A DNA stretch of 64,000 nucleotides, from assembly GCF_000143415.4 (NCBI RefSeq), contig NW_003314263.1:1056165-1120164 (forward strand), in the 5' to 3' direction. This document shows positions 11,273 through 19,672 of this stretch, piece by piece. Numbering within the stretch: position 1 is the stretch's first letter; each line of letters begins with the position of its first letter. A model generated the notes under the pieces. It had not been told where the DNA came from. It worked only from the letters and a program-made list of their open reading frames with translations, and did no database searches. The DNA comes from Selaginella moellendorffii (taxonomy: Eukaryota > Streptophyta > Lycopodiopsida > Selaginellales > Selaginellaceae). Both the position numbers and the translations under genes were made by a program.

Positions 11273-12418
11273 ATGGTGAGTTCCTCAGGAAAGCTCTCAA
11301 GAAAGACAGCACGGATCCGGGTATGGTGGCTGCTCTCGATTTGGTTCTCAGCTTTAGCTCGGATAGCAGCGGCAAGAGGGTGCTCGAATGAGCTCAAGTT
11401 GAGCCTCGGCATGGCTCCAAACGCCATGCCCGAGGAAGTGGTCCACAAGGTTGACAGGATGATCCAAGTTCACGCTTTTAGAGCACTCTTGAGACCACAC
11501 ACTGGCACTGTCTACGACGTTCCACTTCCAATGGGGATCCAACCGGGCCTCTCCGTCCAGGCCGTGAGACTCAAGACTGGAAGCTTGCAACACCGGGGAT
11601 TCATCTTCAACGAGTTCATCCTCCCTCCAAGGCTTGCGGTGACGACGAGAGTGAATTCCAGGGAAGAGGTTCCGGAGTACGTGGTTCTCGTCTACAGGTT
11701 TTTCAGCATGAGATTCTCGGCCTACTGTCCGAAGAACGGGATCTCGATCATCGGTCCCGTGGTGGGAATCCGAGCTTACAGTGGGATGGATATGGAGGAG
11801 AGCTCTTCCGGAGTGAAAGCGCCTGTAGAGGCCGAAGTGGTGGCTTTGGAAGACCCCGTGACAGTTCGCATTCCAATCTTTCCACTCTCCGACTCCAACA
11901 AGGTGAATCCGGCGATGTGCGCTCTCTTCGATGGAAACGGGAACACCACCGTCACTCCCATGACTTACGTGAACGTTTGCTCCATGTATCAACTTGGTGA
12001 CGCCACGCTCGTGAACTTCTCCGCGAACAGCACCGGCGAGAGCTGGACGGATTCGATCGAAGCTCCAGTCCCCGCGCCGGGAAAGCACGCGAGGGATCAT
12101 CCCAGCGACGCTGCTCCATCGCCCTCGTCATCGTCTTCGTCCATGGGAGAAAGCAAAGCTCGCCGGAGGCGTTCCTCGTCGAGAATTAAAGCTGGGATCT
12201 TGGGAACAATGGGGGCACTGACAGTGATGATCTTGGGAGCTTTCGTTGGAATGGCCGGTCTGAGAATCCACCACGCTGCGAGGATTTTTAAAATGGAGAT
12301 CCAAGCAAGCGAGAGTGAGTCGCTAGGAACGACGTTGATATCGTACAACGCACGGCCTCCCAATGCCCGTGCTAGCCGTACGAAGCCGTGTCTAGAGAAG
12401 GACTATATCTTCCGATAG
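11273..12418 (+). CDS. DUF1191-family single-pass membrane protein
   Basis: The frame is open from an ATG at 11072 (448 residues). I prefer the ATG at 11273 because it directly precedes a signal-peptide-like stretch (RIRVWWLLSIWFSALARIAAA), while the upstream 67 residues are acidic, Gln-rich and low complexity. The body has the plant DUF1191 pattern: a helix with AFRALLRPHTGTVYDVPLP, then LRTGSL-like LKTGSLQHRG, the YVVLVYRFFSMRFSAYCP block, IIGPVVGIRAY, and a conserved Cys region (PAMCALFDGNGN, VNVCSM). A Ser/Arg-rich linker leads to one transmembrane helix near residues 374-397 of the long form and a short cytosolic tail. Function in the family is unknown; location is probably plasma membrane or secretory pathway. 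No intron needed. Confidence 0.85.
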   Translation: MVSSSGKLSRKTARIRVWWLLSIWFSALARIAAARGCSNELKLSLGMAPNAMPEEVVHKVDRMIQVHAFRALLRPHTGTVYDVPLPMGIQPGLSVQAVRLKTGSLQHRGFIFNEFILPPRLAVTTRVNSREEVPEYVVLVYRFFSMRFSAYCPKNGISIIGPVVGIRAYSGMDMEESSSGVKAPVEAEVVALEDPVTVRIPIFPLSDSNKVNPAMCALFDGNGNTTVTPMTYVNVCSMYQLGDATLVNFSANSTGESWTDSIEAPVPAPGKHARDHPSDAAPSPSSSSSSMGESKARRRRSSSRIKAGILGTMGALTVMILGAFVGMAGLRIHHAARIFKMEIQASESESLGTTLISYNARPPNARASRTKPCLEKDYIFR

Positions 12419-12558
12419 CGAGCTATGGATTTTTTCTCTGTATCGTTGTATTTTTCGAATGGAAAGAATATTACTTGGCTCTCTCAAGAACCCTAAAGTT
12501 CGAGGATTTTTCTTTGTGGTCATGAAATATTTTGGGGGATAGTTTGGCGCTTAGAGCA

Positions 12559-14798
12559 ATGCATCCAATGCCGGCCGCGATTGTGTCGCCTCTTCGCGTC
12601 TACGCGCACAATCCGGAGGCGCCGGTGTGTTCTTCGTCATCTGTGGTAGCGGCGGTGGTGAGCTATGGAAAGATTACGCACAATGCAGGGCTTCTGCGAT
12701 TTGGAATCCGATGCAAGAGGAGGAGGGGAGTTCTTGTGGCCATGGCCTCGGCGGCCGCGGCAGAGCCTTCTTCTCCGGAGGTAATCACGACTCCCAAGGG
12801 ATTGCAAGTCCAGGAGACGCAGAACGATGGTAATGCTCGGGTAAGCATTAGTTTCTCCAAGATTTCCAGATGGAATTTTTTTTGTTGTGTAGGTTCGCTT
12901 GAAAGTAAGAGTTCCGGGGAATCTCTGCAAAGAAATTTACGATGAAACCCTGCTGGATTTTAGCAAGAAAGTGAAGGTGAGTGTAATAGTGATACTCTAG
13001 AACCAGCATTTTCAGTAGAGTTTTGTTATGATTGTCAGGTGAAAGGTTTTCGTCCTGGAAAAGTTCCAGAGTGGGTTTTGCTCAGTCAAATTGGGCAGAA
13101 GCGTGTCGAGTCGGAGGCGGTGAAGTTGATCCTGGAGAAAACTCTCCCCGAAGCTATGGCTTCCGTGAGTAGCTTTGCCATTGCTTTTCTCCGTAGCTTA
13201 CGTGCTGTTTTAAGGTTGCTGGACGAGCACTGAAAGATTCAGAAGAGATTGTCACGAAATTCGATTCGTTGCTGGCAGCCTTCACGCCAACTTCTCCTCT
13301 AAGGTAATGTTTTTGGTCGTCGTTTCTCCTTTTGCTCTAGAACTCCACCTAAGCGGTTTAAGCGATAGTTATCATGTTGCAGTGGATGTTATACCGGATG
13401 TGGAGTGGACATCAAAGGACGCTTACAAACATATGGTGCTAGAAGTTGAAGGTCGCGACGATATTGGTGTTCAAAATGCTGCCGATGCTGAGCTTGCATC
13501 GCGACACAAGGATTTGGGATCCTTGAGAGTTGTAACTGGTCGAGGATTGGAGGTATATCTAGCTTTTTGTTTTCCTTATTCTGACTTGGCTCCTTGTGTA
13601 GATGAACGATGTTGTTATTATTGATATTTCGGCTGCTCGCATAAACAGTGATGGAACAATTGGCGACAAGATTCTATCATGCACACAGAAAGGTACGCGT
13701 TGCCCTGGTATACTCCGGTTGATTGAAAATACCTCTTCAGGATTTAGTTTGGACACGGAGGAGAGCACTTCTTATATACCAGGGCTTGTTCAAAACATGA
13801 TGGGCCAGAAAGGTGGCGAAACTCGCACTTTTGATCTTGTTTTTCCTCCAGACTGGAATCAGGAGCACCTTCGTAACATCAAAGCGCGATTCACTGTAAG
13901 TCTTGCTACTGCTTTAAGTGACATCCTCACTGCGGTTTTTGGTTAGGTGGAATGCAAAGAAGTCTTCCTGAGGGTAGTACCTGATCTAAATGACGAAATT
14001 GCGGAAAAGCTTGTTGAAGGATGCAAGACATTAGAGCAGGTAGGATGCAATTTCTTCGCTTGAGATTTCCTTGGTATCTCTTGTCAATCAGGTGAAGCAA
14101 GCATTGCTCAAAAAGCATCAGCTCATTGAGGAAAATAACAGAAAGAATGCAGCCAGGGGAGCAGTACTTGAAAAACTTTCCAAGGTCAAGTAACATCTTG
14201 ATCTTGCGCTTAATTCCATGTATCTATGTGCAGGTAGCAAAGATTCAAGTTCCAAAATCCTTACTAGAGGAGCAGGGCCGACAAATATATGCCGCCAAGC
14301 TTATGGAGTTGCACGTAAGATTGATCACTGTCCAAATATTCGACTTTGACATGCCAATCCAGATCAAACAACGGTTTGACAAGAAGCAAATGGAGCCGCT
14401 TACTAGCGAAGAAATGGTGAACAACTTTATTCGTGTCAAGCACGATGAGATATCGGCTACAGTGAGGCAATCCATCGCCGTGGCAGAGATTTTCAGGCTT
14501 GAAAAGCTTCAGGTTTGTTTCATCGGCACGTTCTTTTACTTTACTGAAGTGTTGTGCGTAACAGTACACGAGGGATGAGCTAGAAGCGGAGGTAAAGTCG
14601 GCTATTGACGAGTTCAAGATCTACAACCAAGAATACGACGAAAAGAAAGTGAGAGAACAGGTACGTTTCACGCCATCGCTCTCAATCAGTTTTAGACAAG
14701 AAAATCTTGTGTTCTAGGCGCAAGAGATGCTTGAGGGTGCCAAAGTCTTGGATTGGCTACTGGAGCAAGCGGACATCAGATACGTAACTACTAAGTAG
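12559..14798 (+). CDS. TIG1: Plastid trigger factor (peptidyl-prolyl isomerase-type ribosome-associated chaperone), 12 exons
   Basis: Exons 12559-12840, 12893-12976, 13039-13164, 13215-13303, 13369-13552, 13602-13692, 13741-13895, 13947-14039, 14092-14184, 14234-14512, 14565-14660 and 14718-14798 join to 550 residues. Residues 1-~75 are a Ser/Ala/Arg-rich transit peptide. The ribosome-binding domain carries VKGFRPGKVPEWVL, the family signature GFRxGKxP. The middle FKBP-like PPIase domain includes DVVIIDIS and YIPGLVQNMMGQKGGETRTF. The C-terminal chaperone arms include VPKSLLEEQG and end in a helix-rich tail. Bacterial and chloroplast trigger factor meets nascent chains at the ribosome exit. 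All junctions are in phase with GT-AG ends. The start is the ATG giving the transit peptide; an upstream ATG at 12522 reads out of frame. Confidence 0.95.
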
Positions 14799-15068
14799 AT
14801 AGTGATTCGGACAAACGTTTTGGCTTGTAATCGCAGCTTTTTGGAAGGTTTCCATTTTGCTTAACAGTGTATAATCTATCTAACCGGAGGCGAATTTTTC
14901 TCAGCTGGCATTGATGAAACATAGAGGCAGCATGCAGCTCACACTATTTTTGTGGGTGGTGTGCACGGGACACGGCCCCTGGGATTGCGTGCCTGTGCTT
15001 GACAGACTACTCAGCAAAGTGGCGCAATAAATCCTCCGAGAGGAGGCGGCCGATGACGAGTCGGAGTC

Positions 15069-17064
15069 ATGCCCAGACCTTGCTTCCTCCTCGCCATCGC
15101 CTTGTTCTCTGCCGTCTCTACTTCTGCAACGACGAACAATGCGAGTATGTTTCGTTCTCCTCTTCTTTATTTTTATTTCTTTCGCGTGACTCGCTTTCCC
15201 TCTATTGTGACAGCTCGGGTGCGCTCCGTGAGCTTGGGAGGCTGGCTGGTGATTGAGAAATGGATCAAGCCGTCGCTGTTTGATGGAATCGTGGAGCCGG
15301 ACCTCTTAGTAATCTAGTTTTTGTTTCCTTGTCCTCTAGTTGTTTTGTGTTGCCTTGTCTTGTCTCGTCCAGGATGGAACTCTTGTTACATTCAAGTCAC
15401 TGGTTCTGGGGACTTATGTGACGGCTGCCAATGGAGGTGGCTCGGACGTCACTGCCAACGGCACCTCGGCGTCGGACTGGCAAACATTCAAGGTAAAGAT
15501 GGAACTCTCGGTGCTGCTGTCTGACAATACTCCTTTTCTTACAGCTATGGCGTGTTTCCAGTACATTGTTCCAGTTTCGGGTGTCCAATAACCAGTTTAT
15601 CTCAGCACCGGATTCGAGTGTCTCCGCCACCGTGGACTCTCCCGGACAGTCTGAAACGTTTGAGATTAGTCGAAACGGTGGCCTGGTGATGCTTCGAGCC
15701 CCCAATGGAATGTACCTCCAGGTAGTGAACTGCGATCGTATGAAAAGCTCAAGCTCAATGTGATCCATTCCACAGGCAAATGAGAGCTCTCGACTGACTG
15801 CCGATTACAATGGGACTCTGGGATGGAGCAGTGACAATCCAGCAGTCTTTAATATGACTGTCAATACTGTTCTTGGTGGAGAGTTCCAGCTCGCGAATGG
15901 GTACGACAAAGAAGACGCACAAACCGTGTTCAAGGTTTGTGAGTCGAGGCTTTGTGATTGGAGCTTCTGAAGTCTTGGTGTCTTAGAAACACCGAGAGAG
16001 CTTCATCACTCAAGACGACTTCAAGTTCTTGGCTGCAAACGCAATCAACAACGTTAGAATTCCGATTGGCTGGTGGATTGCATACGACCCAGAGCCTCCA
16101 TTCCCATTCGTTTCCGGCTCGCTCGAGGCACTGGACAACGCATTCACCTGGGCAGAGTACGTACGCGATCTCTAAATTGCTTAAGGTTGATACGTCTTTC
16201 GTCCAGGAACACCGGCATCAGCGTCCTAGTGGATCTCCACGCGGCCCCGGGATCTCAAAGCCAGTGGCAACACTGTGGAACTCGGGACGGCGTTTCAGAG
16301 TGGGCCAAAGCCAACACCAGCTACATCTCCGATACACTTTCAGTTATTGAATTTCTGACCTCCAGGTATGCATGCGAGTCCCTCGCTCTCTTCTTTCATT
16401 CACTTTTTGCCTTTCTCTCCGTGTTCTTCAACCTTTGTAGATACGCAAGCCATTCCGCATTTTTTGGCATCGAGCTTCTCAACGAGCCAACTCAGCAGCA
16501 CGTACCACTCGACGTCCTCCGCAATTACTACGTTGCGGGCTACAGCAGGGTCAGAAAATACAGCTCAAGCTGCTTCGTGATCATCTGCCAGCTGATCGGC
16601 GCAAACCCGAGCATACTGGTGGATTTCATGGCACCCAGCGACGGCTACACCAACGTCGCCTTGGACGTCCACTGGTACAACCTCTTCGAGAACAGATTCG
16701 TGAACACTACGGCGCAGTGGAACATCGACTATATCCTCAACCAGAGGAACTCCGATCTCCAAAAGCTCAACAACGCAAACGGGCCTCTCATACTCGTTGG
16801 TAAGCTCTTGGAGTTCGTCCGTCAGTGATTCATGGATCGATCGAAAACCATTGCCTTGCAGGGGAATGGACCAACGAGTGGGATGTGCAAGGAGCCACCA
16901 TGTCGGACTACCGAAACTTTGGAGCGGCACAGCTCAAAGTGTTTGGAAACGCATCGCTAGGGTGGTCTTACTGGGGACTCAAGAGCAAGGATCTGCACTG
17001 GGACTTCGAAAGAACCGTGGAAAAGGGACTGCTCACACGCCAGAGCAACGGACAGTGGCCTTGA
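15069..17064 (+). CDS. GH5 glucan exo-1,3-beta-glucosidase-like enzyme, secreted, 9 exons
   Basis: Exons 15069-15144, 15214-15308, 15373-15492, 15545-15721, 15776-15934, 15987-16156, 16207-16365, 16441-16799 and 16862-17064 join to 505 residues. A signal peptide covers residues 1-~20. The entry motif VSLGGWLVIEKWIKPSLFDG is typical of the plant/fungal exo-glucanase group of GH5. It is followed by a beta-trefoil-like insert (~60-190) of the kind found in plant members, then the catalytic barrel with NNVRIPIGWW, VLVDLHAAPGSQ, the acid/base Glu in LLNEP (about E334), DVHWYNLF and the nucleophile Glu in GEWTNEWD (about E440). Both catalytic residues are present, so the enzyme looks active on cell-wall beta-glucans or a related glycoside; the exact substrate cannot be told. 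TGA at 17062-17064. Confidence 0.92.
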
Positions 17065-17135
17065 AAAAGAACAAACAGGGCCAGTGACAACTCTCAAGAA
17101 CAAAAATTCCAGGGAAAACAAACGATTTTTTTCTC

Positions 17136-17471
17136 GAAGCAAGGACTATAGTTTATAGGCAAAATTATTCTTATATCACAGAGGTATGATCTTTACTCTG
17201 TTCTTGCGCTTCTACTCACTTTGATGAAGCAAGTAGTTTGTAGACAAAAGTCTTCTTATATCACAGAGGTACGATCTTTTACTTTGTTCACTCACTTTGA
17301 TGAAGCAAGGACTATAGTTTGTAGACAAAAGTTTTCTTATATCACAGAGGTATGATCTCTTCTTTGTTCACTCACTTTGATGAAGCAAGGACTATAGTTT
17401 GTAGACAAAAGTTTTCTTATATCACAGAGGTATGATCTTTACTTTGTTCTTGCGCATCTACTCACTTTGAT
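17136..17471. repeat. Tandem array of four ~76-90 bp units
   Basis: Four head-to-tail units begin with gaagcaaggactatagtttg or a close variant: 17136-17225, 17226-17301, 17302-17381 and 17382-17471. Each contains the word cttatatcacagaggtatgatc and ends with ctcactttgat. Units 1 and 4 carry a longer tail (ttcttgcgc-tctactcac). The array fills the gap between the stop of the GH5 gene and the convergent lumen-protein gene, and the last unit overlaps the latter's stop codon by about 10 bases. Confidence 0.92.
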
Positions 17472-17995
17472 GGCTGGCTGACCAATCCCCTGACCACCGA
17501 CGAAGCAATCGCGAGTGCCAGTAGCTCCGCCGCCACCACCGCCCCCGCCTGGACTGGCGGAGCGAAAATCGAGGAGGAATCCATGCTCGAGGCCGAGGCC
17601 GCGAGCGCCGCCTTGGCTTCCTCGGCCACCACCTTGGCTTCGCCGGCCACCACTTTGGCCTCGTTAGCCACCACCGCGGAGCTCTCCTTGACAATCTCTT
17701 TCACCTCCTTCTCCACTACCTGGACTTCCTCCTGGATGGCCTCCTTGACGGTCTTCCGGATTCCAAACAGGGGGATGTCTCTCGCCACCGCCGTCTCCGC
17801 GCGGAGGAAGGAGCCACCGGCTAGGATCGAGAGCGCCGTCGCGAGCCCAAATCCTCGGCGAGAGGATTTGGCTGGTGGAATTGCAGCGCTGCATCTGGAT
17901 TGAGCTGCATTGCTTGGCCTACCTCGCCGTGACGATTGGATGTGAGGGGGATTCGCGGTGGACGAAGCAGCCGCGGCGCATGCCAAGCACGCCAT
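17462..17995 (-). CDS. Probable thylakoid-lumen or thylakoid-associated protein with bipartite transit peptide
   Basis: 177 residues from the ATG at 17995. The frame stays open further upstream, but that part is antisense to the neighbouring PPR gene. Residues 1-~55 are Ala/Ser/Arg-rich, like a plastid transit peptide. They are followed by a twin-arginine-type signal (SSRRGFGLATALSILAGGS) and an A-x-A cut site (ETAVA) before RDIPLFGIRKTVKEA. The mature part starts with a Glu/Lys/Val-rich heptad-like helix (EEVQVVEKEVKEIVKE), continues as a long Ala/Glu helix and ends with a hydrophobic helix near residues 147-168 (VVAAELLALAIASSVVRGL), so it may be membrane-anchored. I do not know the function. 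It lies head-to-head with the PPR gene downstream. Confidence 0.75.
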   Translation of the reverse strand: MACLACAAAASSTANPPHIQSSRRGRPSNAAQSRCSAAIPPAKSSRRGFGLATALSILAGGSFLRAETAVARDIPLFGIRKTVKEAIQEEVQVVEKEVKEIVKESSAVVANEAKVVAGEAKVVAEEAKAALAASASSMDSSSIFAPPVQAGAVVAAELLALAIASSVVRGLVSQPSK

Positions 17996-18055
17996 AGCCA
18001 CGAGAAAGCTTTTTCTTTTCTTCTGGCGGGATGCCAAGCAAGCAAAATCCGGAAT

Positions 18056-19672
18056 ATGCCCTTCCGGATAAGAATATCCTCGCAGCGGGAGTTCTTGTTT
18101 AAATTCCACGCGAGGAGCGGGCGGATCGGCGAGGCGGAGGAGGCTTTCGATCGAGTGCCGCAGCGCAATGTTGCCGTGTGGAACATGATGATCCACGCGT
18201 GTGCTCAAAGAGATCAGCTTTTGGAGGGATCTTGGGAGGTTTTCCACCGGATGCCTCAACATGACACTGTGTCGTGGAACACGATGATCGCGGCTTTGTC
18301 CAAGGCTGGAAATGCGAGGGATGCCATCGCCCTCTTTGAGGGGATGTTTCAGCGCAGCGATTTGTCCTGGAATCTCGTCATCCAGACGTTTGCCTCCACT
18401 GGGAATTTGCCCAGTGCCAAGCTTGCGTTTGATTTGATGCCACAATGGTCAGTTGTGTCGTGGAACACTATTTTTCTTCTCTTGTCTTCTTCTTCTCAAT
18501 CAGATAGGTTCTACGAATGTTTCTCTTCTATGCCGGAAAGAAACTCTATTACATGGAACACTCTACTAACAACGTATGCCAACATCGGGCATTTTGATAT
18601 ATGCATACAAGTCTTTAACAAGATGCCGCTTTGGTCCTTGGGTGCTTCGACTGCAATGATCAAGTTGTATGGAGAATCATGTTTGTTGGAAAGAGCAAAG
18701 TTACTGTTTGAAAGAATCCCCGAGAAAGATATACCCTGCTGGACTGCAATCTTACAAGCATATGCCCTTCATGGGCATACCGACGCAGTAGAATCTCTGT
18801 TTCTTTTGATGCCGACCAAGGACGTCGTGGCCTGGGCTTGTCTAGTATCATCCTACGCACGCACACAAAACGTAGAGATCGCGTCTAAAATCTACCAAAA
18901 AACGCCGGCTTGGAACATCAGCTCTACCAATGCAGTTCTTTCAGTAAATGCCATGTCCGGGCATTTGGAGTATGCTAGATCTTTGTACGAGACAATGCCG
19001 CACAAGAGCGCGGCGTCTTGGGCGACGATGATCGAAGGCTACTTCCTCGCTAAAGACTTCCACCAAGCTTGGCATTTGATCTCTTTGCTTCCAGCAAAGA
19101 ACCTCTGCCTGGAGACCGTGATAATCTCCGGACACGCCAAGCAAGGCCACCTCCACGAATCCAAGCTCGTCTTCGATTCCATCCCCGAGAAGAACGTCCT
19201 CTCCTGGAACGCTGTCATCGCCGCCTTCTCCCACAGGGGAGCCCTGCTAGAGGCCATGAACTTCTTCCAAGAGATGCTCCTTGAGGGAGTCGCTCCAATC
19301 GAGACCACCTTCACTGCCCTGCTCCACGGTTGCAGCCACGAAGGACGAATCGGCCAAGGCCAGGAGATCTTCTCTGCGATGATCCGAGCTCACGGCATCA
19401 CCCCCCTCGTTGATCACTACAACTGCATGGTCGATGTTCTTGGGCGCTTGAAAAGACTCGAGGAAGCCGAGGAGCTCGTCCGCTCTATGCCGGTTCCTCC
19501 GAGCTCGGTCACCTGGACCACGCTTCTCAGCGCTTGCCGGCACCACGGAGATGCCGAAAGAGGCAGCCGAGTCGCGGAGATACTGCTCCAGCTGAGCTCT
19601 CGGAGGCCGGCAACGTATTCCTTGCTCTCCAATGTCCTAAGCTGTGATAGCTCTCCGGTTGATCACCAGTAG
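18056..19672 (+). CDS. PLS-type pentatricopeptide repeat (PPR) protein ending in an E1-like region
   Basis: The frame is open from 17936 (578 residues). I prefer the ATG at 18056 (residue 41, MPFRIRISSQREF) because the first 40 codons overlap the antisense plastid gene and look unlike a PPR N-terminus. About 13 PPR units follow, with the usual VVSWNTMI, AGxxxxAxxxFxxMP spacing; several are degenerate (SLGASTAMIKLYG, NLCLETVIISGHA). The C-terminus is the conserved VDHYNCMVDVLGRLKRLEEAEELV...TWTTLLSACRHHGDAE block and an E1-like motif (ATYSLLSNVLS). There is no E2 or DYW domain. The likely role is organellar RNA binding or editing-site recognition with a DYW partner in trans. The last 10 bases overlap the end of the convergent DYW gene. 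Confidence 0.9.
   Translation: MPFRIRISSQREFLFKFHARSGRIGEAEEAFDRVPQRNVAVWNMMIHACAQRDQLLEGSWEVFHRMPQHDTVSWNTMIAALSKAGNARDAIALFEGMFQRSDLSWNLVIQTFASTGNLPSAKLAFDLMPQWSVVSWNTIFLLLSSSSQSDRFYECFSSMPERNSITWNTLLTTYANIGHFDICIQVFNKMPLWSLGASTAMIKLYGESCLLERAKLLFERIPEKDIPCWTAILQAYALHGHTDAVESLFLLMPTKDVVAWACLVSSYARTQNVEIASKIYQKTPAWNISSTNAVLSVNAMSGHLEYARSLYETMPHKSAASWATMIEGYFLAKDFHQAWHLISLLPAKNLCLETVIISGHAKQGHLHESKLVFDSIPEKNVLSWNAVIAAFSHRGALLEAMNFFQEMLLEGVAPIETTFTALLHGCSHEGRIGQGQEIFSAMIRAHGITPLVDHYNCMVDVLGRLKRLEEAEELVRSMPVPPSSVTWTTLLSACRHHGDAERGSRVAEILLQLSSRRPATYSLLSNVLSCDSSPVDHQ

Noticed and set aside
11354-12100. 248-codon frame antisense to the DUF1191 gene
   Set aside because: A shadow of a GC-rich coding region; no domain and no upstream signals.
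17136-17471. CRISPR-like array
   Set aside because: Units are tandem without distinct spacers, and the context is a eukaryotic nuclear genome; it is a plain tandem repeat.
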